A stretch of 64,000 nt of DNA from Gammaproteobacteria bacterium (GCA_026709365.1 JAPOTD010000070.1:1-64000); one strand, 5' to 3'; shown: positions 16,822 to 27,609, numbered from the stretch's first letter. Translations and numbers: made by a program. Notes: generated from the sequence alone by a model not told the origin.

Positions 16822-18324
16822 TTAAGCCACCTCACGCAGCTTTTCCGTGGACGGCGGTGCCGTCGCCGCAAGCTGATGCACGTTGGTTGTGGTGCGGGCT
16901 GGCTCAACGGGTACGACCGCAGCCCTGAGTTCACTGAACTCGGCGAGGATCGCGTCACGCAGTCGGTCAGCGTCGGGCAACGCCCGGGCGCAAGCGGTGA
17001 TGCCCAGATACAGCACACCGTCATAGCTTTGCGCCGTCAGGTTGACGCCCATGCCGTGCGCGGCAATCGAAACCGGATAGTGGGTCAGCATCCGCGCGCC
17101 GTTGGAATAGAGCGTGTGGCGCGGTCCTGGGACGTTGGATATGACTAAATTGACTTGCTGAGGGCCTTCCCCGGCGCCGATCTGCTCCGCCCAGAGCGCC
17201 GCGCTGCGCAAGGCGGCGGGCAAGCCCGGCACGGATGCATTGCCGGTCAGCAGCGGCGCCGCTTCCGCAGTTGCCGCCTTCGCTGACCTCGCCGAGGCGG
17301 CCACGGCTGAGACGCGCGCCTTGGCGTCCGCGATGCCGGTGCCCAGCGCCACCTGCATCATCGTGAGCTGGTTGTTCAGCGACGCATCGCCAGGCTGGCG
17401 CAGGGAGACCGGACAGCCAGCGATGAGTGGCGCTTGGGGCAGTTCTCCCTTGGCCTTCAGGTAACGGCGCAGGCCGCCACCGCAGCTGGCGAGGAAGACG
17501 TCGTTCAGCGTAGCGCCCAATGCGCGTCCGACGGCTTTGATGTCGGTCACCGGCACCTCGCCGACCGCGTAGGTTCTGGCGGCGGACACGGGTCGGTTGA
17601 AGATGGTTTTGGGTGCTGGCGCTTGGCGTGCGCCAAAGCTCCTGCTCGGGTCGAGGGCGCGCTGCCACAGGCGGGCGGCGGCGTTGAGCCGCTCCGGCCA
17701 GCGGGTGACTTGATCCATTTGCATGAGGGCAAAGTTGCGCCAAGCATCCACCAGCAACGAAGCGGGGTTGTGCTGGACTGCCCGCTCGGCGAATTCCGAA
17801 GCCGGGCCTGGAATCTCCTGCGTTGCGGGTTCCGAGTCCATCAGGTTGACGGTCGCTGCCTGGCCAGCCATGCCGTCCAGGCAGGCATGATGCACTCGGC
17901 TGTAGTAAGCCACTCGGCGATTGCCGGTGCCTTCCCGGTCCTCAAGGCCGCAGAGCACGGCCATCTCCCAGAGCGGGCGGCTGCGATCCAAGGGCTTGGC
18001 GTGGAGTTCGGCGATGGTTTGCTCCAGTTCCGCTTGGCCACCGGGAGCGGGCACCTCAACCCGGTAGATGTGGCGGTCGATGTCGAAATCCGGGTCGCGC
18101 ACCCACAGTGGGTGGTCGAGATCGAATAGCGTGGCCTGAAGGCGGTTGGTGATGTAGGGCACCAGGTGGCTGCGCGCGCTGATGTACGGTTTCAAGGTGG
18201 CGATGAATGCATCCTCGGCGACGCCTTCGGGCAGCGCCAGCACCTGGACGGAAGCGACGTGCATCGGGCTCAGCGGGGTCTCGCCATAAAGGAAGCCGGC
18301 ATCCGTGGCGCTCAACTTGTACAT
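16822..18324 (-). CDS. Wax ester synthase / diacylglycerol acyltransferase (WS/DGAT)
   Basis: A protein of 500 residues, the usual family length. It uses acyl-CoA to esterify fatty alcohols or diacylglycerol, storing neutral lipid. The catalytic HHxxxDG motif appears as HHACLDGMAG (about residues 145-154); other signatures are KPLDRSRPLWEM upstream, LNDVFLASCGGGLRRYL in the middle, and NLVISNVPGPRHTLYSNGA in the C-terminal half. ATG 18324 has AGAAGGAA upstream. It sits beside phasin, esterase and PhaR genes, forming a carbon-storage neighbourhood. Confidence 0.95.
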   Translation of the reverse strand: MYKLSATDAGFLYGETPLSPMHVASVQVLALPEGVAEDAFIATLKPYISARSHLVPYITNRLQATLFDLDHPLWVRDPDFDIDRHIYRVEVPAPGGQAELEQTIAELHAKPLDRSRPLWEMAVLCGLEDREGTGNRRVAYYSRVHHACLDGMAGQAATVNLMDSEPATQEIPGPASEFAERAVQHNPASLLVDAWRNFALMQMDQVTRWPERLNAAARLWQRALDPSRSFGARQAPAPKTIFNRPVSAARTYAVGEVPVTDIKAVGRALGATLNDVFLASCGGGLRRYLKAKGELPQAPLIAGCPVSLRQPGDASLNNQLTMMQVALGTGIADAKARVSAVAASARSAKAATAEAAPLLTGNASVPGLPAALRSAALWAEQIGAGEGPQQVNLVISNVPGPRHTLYSNGARMLTHYPVSIAAHGMGVNLTAQSYDGVLYLGITACARALPDADRLRDAILAEFSELRAAVVPVEPARTTTNVHQLAATAPPSTEKLREVA

Positions 18325-18364
18325 GATCCATTCCTTCTAAGACGCATTGAAAGGATTGCGGGAA

Positions 18365-18408
18365 GGCCAACGCCAATAAGGCCAACGCCAATAAGGTCAA
18401 GGCAAATA
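18365..18408. repeat. Short tandem repeat upstream of WS/DGAT gene
   Basis: Two identical 15-bp units (GGCCAACGCCAATAA) followed by a diverged third (GGTCAAGGCAAATAG), 40-85 bp upstream of the WS/DGAT start codon on its 5' side. Could be regulatory or simple slippage. Confidence 0.6.
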
Positions 18409-18517
18409 GTGTGCCACCATCGAGTTACACCTCTCTCGCCGTTGATCCGTGGCTGCTGAATCCGTGCTTCCCGCACCGGGAGCGCCGCAATATAGGGTCT
18501 GATTGTGACAAATCAAC

Positions 18518-18578
18518 CCCGCGCGAAACTCCGCTACCTTTGCAAGGGCCAGGTTCCGACGTGTCTTGGAGGCCGAGC
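18518..18578 (-). repeat. Dispersed palindromic repeat, copy C (truncated)
   Basis: On the minus strand: GACACGTCGGAACCTGGCCC, then AGCGGAGTTTCGCGCGGGG. The left part and first palindrome arm are kept; the second arm and terminal hairpin are lost. Immediately past it, TTGATT-N16-TATATT on the minus strand resembles a promoter toward the WS/DGAT gene 194 bp away. The surrounding 18325-18675 interval is divergent and otherwise shows only the tandem repeat. Confidence 0.6.
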
Positions 18579-18675
18579 GCCCAAATTCTCCTGAGCGGAC
18601 CATCGATATTGCACTGCAACAAAGTGATTGACCGGCGCACGGTAATTGGCGACACTGCCACCCCATGACAGTTTG

Positions 18676-19509
18676 ATGACAGTGAGCGGAGATCGCGTGT
18701 ACGAAGAGCTTGATGTCGGGCGCCATCGGGCGCAGCCGCCGCCGTTTTTGTACTTGGCCGCCGAGCTTCCGAGGGTGATGGGTGAGGTTGCCTCGTTGTC
18801 GATGGCCTGGCCTGCCCTGACGGCCAACGCCCCCAAGGGCGACGGGCATCCGGTGCTGGTGCTGCCCGGCTTCACCGCCGGCGATGGATCGACCTTGCTG
18901 ATGCGGCGGTTCCTCACCCGGCTCGGCTACAACACCCTGCCTTGGCTGCTCGGCAACAACCGGGGCGCCCCGGCGCAGCTGCTCAGCCTGATGCGGCGCT
19001 TCTATCGTCTGACCCAAACCTACGATGAGCCGATCTCCATCATCGGCCAGAGCTTGGGCGGCGTTTACGCCCGCGAGATTGCGCGCGAGTTCCCGGACGC
19101 CGTGCGTTTTGTCGTCACCCTGGGCAGCCCCTTCGCGGCCACCAGCCATCGTTCCACCAGCCCGTTTGTGGCGCGCCTGTTTGAGTCCATGTCCGGCGTC
19201 ACCGTAGAGCAAATGCGCACCGAGATGGCCCACCAGGACTCCCGGCTGCCGCCGCCGGTGCCGGTGAGCGCCCTCTACAGCCGCACCGACGGCGTGGTGA
19301 ACTGGCGCGCCTGCATGGAGCGGGAGTCGGAGCTGACGGAGAATATCGAGGTCATTGGCAGCCACAGTGGCATGGCCATGCATCCCATGGTGCTGCATGT
19401 CGTCGCCGACCGGCTCGGCCAGCGCTTGGGAAGCTGGACCAAGTTCGACCGGCGTCGCGGCTTGCGGCCCTGCGTGTTCCCCAATCCCGCGTCCCCGCCG
19501 GCGGCCTGA
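18676..19509 (+). CDS. Alpha/beta hydrolase (lipase/esterase-like)
   Basis: A protein of about 277 residues. GHPVLVLPGFTAGDGST starts the hydrolase core, GQSLGGVYAREIA is the nucleophile elbow, YSRTDGVVNW carries the candidate acid, and SHSGMAMHPMVL the candidate His; the order fits the fold. No signal peptide, so an intracellular esterase or triacylglycerol/PHA-related lipase is possible given the neighbours. ATG 18676 is chosen; an upstream in-frame TTG at 18646 is possible. Precedes phaR by 65 bp on the same strand. Confidence 0.85.
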   Translation: MTVSGDRVYEELDVGRHRAQPPPFLYLAAELPRVMGEVASLSMAWPALTANAPKGDGHPVLVLPGFTAGDGSTLLMRRFLTRLGYNTLPWLLGNNRGAPAQLLSLMRRFYRLTQTYDEPISIIGQSLGGVYAREIAREFPDAVRFVVTLGSPFAATSHRSTSPFVARLFESMSGVTVEQMRTEMAHQDSRLPPPVPVSALYSRTDGVVNWRACMERESELTENIEVIGSHSGMAMHPMVLHVVADRLGQRLGSWTKFDRRRGLRPCVFPNPASPPAA

Positions 19510-19573
19510 ACGGCCGCGCCAAAACACCCCTTGCCACCCGCCTAACCAAGCCCATCCGCGGGACGCAAGCGCA

Positions 19574-20032
19574 ATGCATCGGCTCAAGAAGTACCCGAAT
19601 CGGCGCTTGTACGACACGACCGACAGCAAGTACGTCACCCTGCAGGACTTGCGCCGGCTCATCGTCAAGGGCGAGAGCATCAGCGTGGCGGACAGCCGCG
19701 ACGGCAGCGATCTCACCCGCGCCGTGCTCATGCAGATCCTTGCGGAGCAGGAGGCCGAGGGGCACGAGCCGGTGCTCACCAACCGCGCCCTTGAGCAAAT
19801 CATCCGTTTCTACGGCGCCCGGCTGGGCAACGTGGCCTCCCGCTACATCGAGCAGTCCATGCTGACCCTGCTGGAGCATCAGGATCAGTTCCGCTCCCGC
19901 ATGCGGCAACTGAGTGAGCTCAATCCGCTCAACCTCATGCGCCAAGCCCTGGACGGCGCTGCGCCGCGCAACCCGCCGCCGGCGGCTGACAAGCCGGTGG
20001 CCGGGGAGCCGCCGGAAGCCGGCCAGTCGTGA
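19574..20032 (+). CDS. phaR: Polyhydroxyalkanoate synthesis repressor PhaR
   Basis: A protein of 152 residues. The N-terminal DNA-binding domain HRLKKYPNRRLYDTTDSKYVTL is diagnostic, followed by the PHB-accumulation regulatory domain (LTRAVLMQILAEQEAEG; FYGARLGNVASRYIEQSM) and a Pro/Ala-rich tail. PhaR represses phasin and other PHA genes and is released by binding PHA itself. The phasin gene lies 3 kb away with candidate sites. Its stop overlaps the amidase GTG by 4 bp. Confidence 0.94.
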   Translation: MHRLKKYPNRRLYDTTDSKYVTLQDLRRLIVKGESISVADSRDGSDLTRAVLMQILAEQEAEGHEPVLTNRALEQIIRFYGARLGNVASRYIEQSMLTLLEHQDQFRSRMRQLSELNPLNLMRQALDGAAPRNPPPAADKPVAGEPPEAGQS

Positions 20033-21489
20033 CCGCCGTCCAAGCCGGCCTCATTTGGCAAAGCGCCCGCCAACTTAGTCAAGCCATCCGTGCGGGGACG
20101 CTTTCCGCGGCCGAGTTGATGACGGCGGCTTACGACCAAATCGAGCGGCTCAATCCGAAGGTCAACGCCATCGTCAACCTGCTGCCTCGGAAGGAGGCGC
20201 TGGCAGCGGCATGGGCGCAGGATCAAGCCCGTGCCCGCGGCGAACGGGGTGGCCCCTTGTCGGGCCTGCCGCTGGCGGTGAAGGACTTGGAGGACGCCGA
20301 GGGCCTTCCCACCACCTTCGGCTTTCGGCCCTTCGCCGGGGCCGTGGCCAAGGCCGATGGCGAAGTCACCGCCCGCATGCGCCAAGCGGGCGCCATCGTC
20401 ATCGGCAAAACCAACGTGCCCGAGTTCGGACTCGGCTCCAACACCTTCAACGCGCTCTTCGGCGCCACCCGCAATCCCTACGATCCGAAGCGAACCGCGG
20501 GCGGCAGCAGCGGCGGTGCGGCTGCCGCCCTGGCCACTGGCATGCTGGCCATCGCGGACGGCAGCGACATGGGCGGCTCGCTGCGCAATCCCGCCGCGTT
20601 CTGCAATGTGGTGGGCTTGCGCCCCTCCATTGGCAGGGTGCCGGAGCAGCGCGCTTTCGGTTGGCTGGGGCGGTTGAGCACGCTCGGCCCCATGGCCCGA
20701 AACGTTGACGATGTAGCGCTGCTGCTGTCGGCGCAATCGGGTTATTGCGCCACCGATCCGCTCTCCCGAATGGAGCTTGGCGCTGCGTTCGGCGGCTCTC
20801 TCGACTGCGACCCACGGAGCCTGCGCATCGCGGTCAGCGGCGACTTGGGCGGTTTGCCGGTGCAGCCGGAAGTGCGGGAGCGAATCGAACAAGCTGGGGC
20901 CGTCTTCGCGGACCTGGGTGCCGAAGTGGAGGAGGCCTGCCCGAATCTCGATGGCGCCATGGCCGTGTTTCAGGCGCAGCGGGCAGCGGGGTTGGCCGTC
21001 TTGGGCAAGCAGCTGGAGCGGCAGGTGCCGGATTGGCGCCAACAGGCCAAGGATGCGGCGGTGTGGAACATCGACAAGGGCTTGAGCCTCACCGCCGACG
21101 AGCTGATTGAGGCGGAGCTGGAGCGCACCCAGATCTATCGCCGCACGGCGCGGTTTTTCGAGCGTTACGATGCCCTGCTGTGCCCCGCCGCCCAAGTGGC
21201 GCCCTTTCCGATCGGCGAGGAGTGGGTGCGCGAGATCAACGGCCAGCCCATGCGCACCTACATCGACTGGATGGCGGTTTGCTGCGCCATCACGGTCCTC
21301 GCAGCGCCCGCCCTCTCCGTGCCCGGCGGCTTCACCGCGGACGGCTTGCCGGTGGGCCTGCAGATCGTCGCCGCGCCGGGCCAGGATCTCAAGGCGCTCC
21401 AGACAGGACGCCTATTCGAGCAAGCCACGGGACACGGCAGGATTCGGCCCCCGATTGTCGAGGAGCGGCCCGCGCCTCAGGCGGAGTAG
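20029..21489 (+). CDS. Amidase signature-family amidase
   Basis: A protein of 486 residues. The Ser-cisSer-Lys triad is visible: the Lys in PLAVKDLEDAEG (about residue 84), and the Ser pair in TAGGSSGGAAAALATGM plus DGSDMGGSLRNPAAFCN. It hydrolyses an amide of unknown structure in the cytoplasm; in this family GatA-like and aryl/acyl amidases look alike, but no gatB/gatC is adjacent. The GTG start overlaps the phaR stop (GTGA), so the two are coupled. Confidence 0.92.
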   Translation: MTAVQAGLIWQSARQLSQAIRAGTLSAAELMTAAYDQIERLNPKVNAIVNLLPRKEALAAAWAQDQARARGERGGPLSGLPLAVKDLEDAEGLPTTFGFRPFAGAVAKADGEVTARMRQAGAIVIGKTNVPEFGLGSNTFNALFGATRNPYDPKRTAGGSSGGAAAALATGMLAIADGSDMGGSLRNPAAFCNVVGLRPSIGRVPEQRAFGWLGRLSTLGPMARNVDDVALLLSAQSGYCATDPLSRMELGAAFGGSLDCDPRSLRIAVSGDLGGLPVQPEVRERIEQAGAVFADLGAEVEEACPNLDGAMAVFQAQRAAGLAVLGKQLERQVPDWRQQAKDAAVWNIDKGLSLTADELIEAELERTQIYRRTARFFERYDALLCPAAQVAPFPIGEEWVREINGQPMRTYIDWMAVCCAITVLAAPALSVPGGFTADGLPVGLQIVAAPGQDLKALQTGRLFEQATGHGRIRPPIVEERPAPQAE

Positions 21490-22187
21490 GCGGCTCGCCT
21501 TTCCCGCACATGAAGCGATGCGCCCAATCGCTCCGCCTCGCGCAGTCGCGACAGGGCTTGCGCTCGGGAAAGCAGTGATGCGGCTTTTGGCAATCCTGCT
21601 GTTGCCCGCCCAACCCAATTGGCCCGTTGCGGCTCAAAAAAAGTGAGCGTTCCCTCTTGTGCAACAGCCGCGAGCCGATGCTGCATTCCGGAGTTGTCCA
21701 AGAAATAGGCGGCATCGGCGATTCGGGCCACCTTGGACGCATTTTCGAGCGAGCGGTGGAAGCGTCGATCCTGAGCCGCCTCGGGGATGTCATGGCCACC
21801 TGATACAACGCGCAAGGCGACTCGCGTCTTGGTTGCGGTGGTTGAGCCAACGGCCACAAACACCATCACCACACGGTAGCCGGCCTCTTCAGCCGCCGAG
21901 ACGCTGCGCAGGATCTCCCGGCTGGAGAGGGTCGTTTCCCGCACGAAGGAGCGTCTGGCCTCAATCAGAATGCGGTTGCGCAGGATGACTTCGCGCCCCG
22001 CCCGCAGGTCAGTGACTTTCGGCGCATCGAAAGCCGCTGCAATCTCTTTGGCGATGTCGTCTGGGTTGAGGTACTCACCCGCGTCGTAGCCCGCATCTAG
22101 AAAACGGAGGTAGGCGGTGGATTTGCCGGACCCATTCGGCCCCGCGAAGATCGTGAAGCGCGGCCGATCAGTGATATCGCAGACCAT
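21477..22187 (-). CDS. Zeta-toxin-like P-loop kinase
   Basis: A protein of 236 residues. Walker A GPNGSGKST (about residues 16-24) follows FTIFA; LNPDDIAKEIAA and RSFVRETTLSS match zeta-toxin family positions for substrate binding, and GYRVVMVFVAV is the core strand. Zeta toxins phosphorylate UDP-N-acetyl sugars, but many chromosomal homologues are uncharacterised. The start overlaps the upstream small gene by 20 bp. The final residues run 13 bp antisense into the amidase gene. Confidence 0.82.
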   Translation of the reverse strand: MVCDITDRPRFTIFAGPNGSGKSTAYLRFLDAGYDAGEYLNPDDIAKEIAAAFDAPKVTDLRAGREVILRNRILIEARRSFVRETTLSSREILRSVSAAEEAGYRVVMVFVAVGSTTATKTRVALRVVSGGHDIPEAAQDRRFHRSLENASKVARIADAAYFLDNSGMQHRLAAVAQEGTLTFFEPQRANWVGRATAGLPKAASLLSRAQALSRLREAERLGASLHVRERRAAYSA

Positions 22188-22440
22188 TCAGGGATACCTT
22201 ATGCTGGCTGAACAAAGCCATGACAGCCTCCTTGTCGTAGGGGTCGGGCATCGGCGTGTGCGATCCGTCGGGGTGGTAGAGCACCACCTGCCCGTCGAGC
22301 TCGATCACCCGGGAAATCCCCAGCCGGTCGCACTCCTCGTTGAACTTGCGCCCGCCTTCTTCGATTACGCCGATGAACTCAAACGGATCGAGTTCCTCCA
22401 TGTAGCGCTTTTTGGTTGCTTTCGCCGAAAACTGTGACAT
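22168..22440 (-). CDS. Small protein paired with zeta-toxin-like kinase (possible antitoxin)
   Basis: A protein of 90 residues; ATG 22440 has GGAAGG upstream. Acidic N-terminal helix region (KKRYMEELDPFEFIGVIEEGG) and a C-terminal strand-rich part (VIELDGQVVLYHPDGSHTPMP). It resembles no antitoxin I can name and is not epsilon-like. Overlap with the kinase by 20 bp implies co-expression and suggests an antitoxin role; that is inference. Confidence 0.7.
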   Translation of the reverse strand: MSQFSAKATKKRYMEELDPFEFIGVIEEGGRKFNEECDRLGISRVIELDGQVVLYHPDGSHTPMPDPYDKEAVMALFSQHKVSLNGLRYH

Positions 22441-22621
22441 TGACTGCCTTCCAGTCGTCAAGTTGATTTTCCGGGGATGATAGCGCGGATCGAGGCGATG
22501 TTTGGTTTCACTTCACCGGCGGGTGGGAGCAGCACCGAGCGGCTCAGTCGGGCCACTGCCCGCGGCCGGCGCTCCCGTGGCTGAAGTCAAAGGCGCCCAG
22601 GCGTGGCGATTCGGCGAGAAG

Positions 22622-23320
22622 TTAAGCGCTCGACGACTGTTCGGAAGCGGGGTCGCCGTCGGTGCCGCGCACAAGCGTCTGAAACTGGGCGGTGCTGTTG
22701 ACGCTGGGGAAAGGCCCATCCGGCTGCGGGCAGCCAAGGAACTCAGACAGCGGCGACCAGCCTTGGGCTGGGTTGAAGACCAGCAGCTTGTCGCTCGGCA
22801 GCAGCCGCTTCACCCGCTCGTTGTGCGCGAGGTAGCGGCCAATCACATGATCCCTATCGTCCATTCGGCCGTCAAACACGCCGTCCCAGATCACCTCATA
22901 GACCATCGCTGAGCTTGCCAGGCCGGCGGGGTCGGCGCTTTCGCGAGCCTTCTCCCGGGCCTCGGCCGAACTGGGGTAAATGGTGTTCATGACGCTGGCG
23001 TACCAAGCTTCCGGATCCCGTTCCGAGAGGATCACCTTGGCGTCCGGGAACGCCGCCAACTGTGCTTCCCAGTAGTTGCAGGAGGGCCAGTCCACAGTGG
23101 CCTGGTAGTCCTTGAAGAGCGTTGCCCAGTCCACCGACCGGCCGGCTGCGGCTCGGCGCCAGACGGCGACATGCTCCGGGTTCCGGCGCACTTCCAGCAT
23201 GTGGTAGCAGGGACCGAAGCCGATTTGCTCCAGCGCCAGCTTGAGCGACAGGGTTCCGTTGCGCCCGAAGCCAGCGCCGATGACTTTCAGCCCAGATTGG
23301 TCTCCAAGCCGCTCATCCAT
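22622..23320 (-). CDS. Sulfotransferase-family protein
   Basis: A protein of 232 residues. The N-terminal VIGAGFGRNGTLSLKLAL is the 5'-phosphosulfate-binding loop of the short sulfotransferase group often annotated Sulfotransfer_4; SERDPEAWYASVMNTIYP is the 3'-phosphate region. It would move sulfate from PAPS to an unknown acceptor. 39 bp downstream of the amidohydrolase gene on the same strand, so possibly part of that operon. Confidence 0.85.
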   Translation of the reverse strand: MDERLGDQSGLKVIGAGFGRNGTLSLKLALEQIGFGPCYHMLEVRRNPEHVAVWRRAAAGRSVDWATLFKDYQATVDWPSCNYWEAQLAAFPDAKVILSERDPEAWYASVMNTIYPSSAEAREKARESADPAGLASSAMVYEVIWDGVFDGRMDDRDHVIGRYLAHNERVKRLLPSDKLLVFNPAQGWSPLSEFLGCPQPDGPFPSVNSTAQFQTLVRGTDGDPASEQSSSA

Positions 23321-23359
23321 GACTCAGGCGCCCCTCAATTGCGACGCATGACGTTTGGC

Positions 23360-24379
23360 TCACGCCGGCTGTTCCGCAAGGGAGCCCAGACGGTACGCAG
23401 TGGCGGCGGCGTCGTGAAAGAGCCAAGCCTTCTCCGCCTCGGATGCATCGGCCACCAGCTTCTTGAACGAATTCCACAGCACGGCGTATGAGCAGCTGGC
23501 CTTGTCCACCGGGAAATTGCTCTCGAACATGCAGCGGCGGACGCCGAAGCTGTCGATGGCGTGGCGGTAGTAGCGACCAGTGGCAGCCACCAGTTCGTCG
23601 GATGTGGCCGGTCGCTCCCGCTTGTGGAAGCCGAAGCCGTTGATCGGCATCACCAGCCCGCCGAGCTTGGCGTACACGTTTTCGCAGCTGGCCAGCTCGG
23701 CCACGTCCTTGCGCCACTGCGCGAAGATCGCCTCCCGCTGGTCGGCATAGGGGCCGATGCCCAAGGGGCCGCCGAAGTGGTCGAAGATGATGGTGGTGCC
23801 CGGGAAGGCGCGGGCCAGGTCGGTCAGTTCCGGAATCTGGCGGTGATAGAGCCACGCGTCGAACGACAGGCCGCGCCGGTCGAGTTCGGCGAACCCTTCG
23901 CGGAACTTGGGGTCGGCCAGCAGGTGCTCGCTGGGATGGGTGTGCGAGTTGCGGACGGCGTCGCTGGCATCCCAACCCGCCGCGTGGCGAATGCCGCGAA
24001 AGCGCGGGCTGGCGGCGACGTGGGCGTCAAGCACCTCGCCGGCGGCGCTGCCCAAGGTCAAGTCCGCGTAGCTGACGATGCCCGCGCAGACGCGCATGGC
24101 CCCGTAGCCGCCCGACGCCGACATTGCCGCCACGCCGTTGACGAATTCGGTTTCGCCCAGCGGCCGCAGCGCTTCCGGGCCATCGGCCCGGTACATGCTG
24201 GCGCATTCGACGAACACGGTGCTGACGATGTTGTGGCCGCTGCCGGTGTCGGCGATGAGTTCATCGATCAGGTAGCGGTGCTGCGGACGATCCCAAAGAT
24301 GGTGGTGCGGATCGCAGACCGGGCGTTCCGGGTCGATGATGTCCTCGCTGACTTGGGCCAGCCAATCGGCTTGATTCAT
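23360..24379 (-). CDS. Amidohydrolase-family (Amidohydro_2) hydrolase
   Basis: A TIM-barrel metal-dependent hydrolase of 339 residues. CDPHHHLWD (about residues 22-30) is the first-strand HxH motif, IIFDHFGGPLG the fourth-strand His, and MFESNFPVDKASCSY the last-strand region with the catalytic Asp. This group includes decarboxylases and lactonases; substrate unknown. ATG 24379 has GGAGG 9-13 nt upstream. It follows frmA by 13 bp, so it is in the same transcript. Confidence 0.88.
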   Translation of the reverse strand: MNQADWLAQVSEDIIDPERPVCDPHHHLWDRPQHRYLIDELIADTGSGHNIVSTVFVECASMYRADGPEALRPLGETEFVNGVAAMSASGGYGAMRVCAGIVSYADLTLGSAAGEVLDAHVAASPRFRGIRHAAGWDASDAVRNSHTHPSEHLLADPKFREGFAELDRRGLSFDAWLYHRQIPELTDLARAFPGTTIIFDHFGGPLGIGPYADQREAIFAQWRKDVAELASCENVYAKLGGLVMPINGFGFHKRERPATSDELVAATGRYYRHAIDSFGVRRCMFESNFPVDKASCSYAVLWNSFKKLVADASEAEKAWLFHDAAATAYRLGSLAEQPA

Positions 24380-24392
24380 GTCCGCTGCCTCC

Positions 24393-26317
<1,925 letters not shown>

Positions 26318-26430
26318 ATCCGCTAATGCTCAAGCGCTTTGAGGGGGGTCAGTGGGTAAGTCAGGTGGCTTCCCACAGAAGTGTGCCCTGAAGCTATCCC
26401 CCAATGTGCTACGATTGGGGTACACAAACC

Positions 26431-26435
26431 GGAGG
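26431..26435 (+). promoter_or_regulatory. Ribosome site that sets the start of the Phd-UPF0175 antitoxin
   Basis: GGAGG at 26431-26435, 7 nt before ATG 26443. An in-frame ATG at 26404 lies inside a promoter-like stretch; TGTG..CACA arms at 26405-26426 may be an autoregulatory operator. Confidence 0.55.
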
Positions 26436-26442
26436 CGGCCAC

Positions 26443-26775
26443 ATGGGTGTGCCCCACACCTTCAGCGTTCGAGAGTTGAGACAGCGTTCCGGCGATTTGC
26501 TTCGTAACGCCGAGGACGGGCGGTTGGCAATCGTCACCAAGCACGGGCGGCCGACCATCCTCGCCGTTCCCTTCGATGATCGCCTGCTCGATGTCGGCGT
26601 GCATCGGTCGCTTGCGCTGCACTTGTTTGAACAGCACCAGCTGACCTTGGCACAAGCCGCCAAACTGGCCGACTTGAGCGTGGAGGACTTCATGAGCCTG
26701 CTCGGCAAGGCAGGCATCCTGGCGGTGGACTATCTGCCATCGGAACTCGAAGACGAGTTGCACAGCACCTTGTGA
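26443..26775 (+). CDS. Antitoxin: Phd/YefM-type N-terminus joined to UPF0175-type C-terminus
   Basis: A protein of 110 residues. Residues ~5-45 (TFSVRELRQRSGDLLRNAED...IVTKHGRPTILAVPFD) look like a Phd/YefM DNA-binding antitoxin domain. Residues ~50-90 (HRSLALHLFEQHQLTLAQAA, LADLSVEDFMSLLGKAGI) look like the UPF0175 helix-turn-helix part. UPF0175 proteins are commonly encoded with DUF3368 PIN toxins, exactly the gene that follows, overlapping by 4 bp (GTGA). The combination of both antitoxin types in one protein is unusual. Confidence 0.82.
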   Translation: MGVPHTFSVRELRQRSGDLLRNAEDGRLAIVTKHGRPTILAVPFDDRLLDVGVHRSLALHLFEQHQLTLAQAAKLADLSVEDFMSLLGKAGILAVDYLPSELEDELHSTL

Positions 26776-27320
26776 GCAGTCCCGGCCGGCATGCGACCGG
26801 CGCGAGGGGGAAGGCCAGCCCCGGCGAACAGCCCCCATTTGTTGCAGACGCCGGACCTCTAATCGCCCTCGCCAAGGTCGATGGACTTCAACTGCTTAAA
26901 GGACTGTTTGGCTACGGTGTCATTCCGCCGGCGGTGCATCAGGAGGTCCGGCCCCATTCGGGACTGCCTGGGGCCACACGGATCCGGCAGGCACTCGCCG
27001 CTGGTTGGCTGCAAGTCGCACCGCTTGAGGACGACACGCTGGCCACCGAGCTGCTCGGCCTTGTCGACGCAGGGGAGGCCGAAGCCATCGCTCTGTGTCG
27101 GCAGCGGCAGGCAAGAGTCCTATTGATCGACGACGCCAAAGGCCGCAAGGTGGCTCGACGTGCGGGTCTGCCCCTGGTGGGTGTGGCGGGGATATTGCTC
27201 GCTGCGAAGTCGCGAGGATTGCTGTCCGCGGTGGGTCCGGTACTTGAGGACTTGGCAGGCGCAGGTTATCGCCTGTCCTACCAGCTCATGGACGCCGTGC
27301 GCCGCACTGCGAACGAGTGA
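26772..27320 (+). CDS. PIN-domain toxin (DUF3368-like)
   Basis: A putative Mg-dependent ribonuclease of 182 residues. Acidic PIN residues are seen in FVADAGPLIALAKV, GEAEAIALC and LLIDDAKGRKVARRAG. The C-terminal half GLLSAVGPVLEDLAGAGYRLSYQLMDAVRR fits DUF3368. The N-terminus has about 22 extra residues before the first strand. GTG 26772 overlaps the antitoxin stop. A diverged dispersed repeat begins 3 bp past the stop codon. Confidence 0.85.
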   Translation: MSSPGRHATGARGKASPGEQPPFVADAGPLIALAKVDGLQLLKGLFGYGVIPPAVHQEVRPHSGLPGATRIRQALAAGWLQVAPLEDDTLATELLGLVDAGEAEAIALCRQRQARVLLIDDAKGRKVARRAGLPLVGVAGILLAAKSRGLLSAVGPVLEDLAGAGYRLSYQLMDAVRRTANE

Positions 27321-27322
27321 GG

Positions 27323-27433
27323 AACGAAGCTGGGCGGAGTTCCCCCGGTTCAGTTCGCGGGTGGGATGCCCTCGATTGGAAATCCGCAGGTACAACATGG
27401 CGGGTTTGCGCACCCAGTCCACTTTCGGCTGAA
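27323..27433 (-). repeat. Second dispersed repeat, copy 2
   Basis: Inverted, diverged copy of 16637-16753. On the minus strand it opens with TTCAGCC, has TTTCCAATCGAGGGCATCC in the middle and GGGGGAACTCCGCCCAGCTT near its end; the internal hairpin is degraded. It abuts the PIN toxin stop codon and is opposite in direction to both flanking genes. Confidence 0.7.
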
Positions 27434-27609
27434 ACATGTTGAGAGGCGTGCTGGAAAGAAGCGCTGTAGGACAACAATGGCGCCGACGGCAGGCATCATG
27501 ATGCCGTGTCGCCCACCTGTCTGAATTGTCAAAGCGGCCAGAGGCTTTGAGTTTACAGGCCAATGGAATTACAGTGCCTGCCCCCGCCAACCGGCGATTG
27601 GGGTTTCCC

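Noticed and set aside
27526..27609. TTG 27526 as the start of the class III aminotransferase
   Set aside because: Residues added have no family match and the region looks like a promoter; GTG 27610 fits better.
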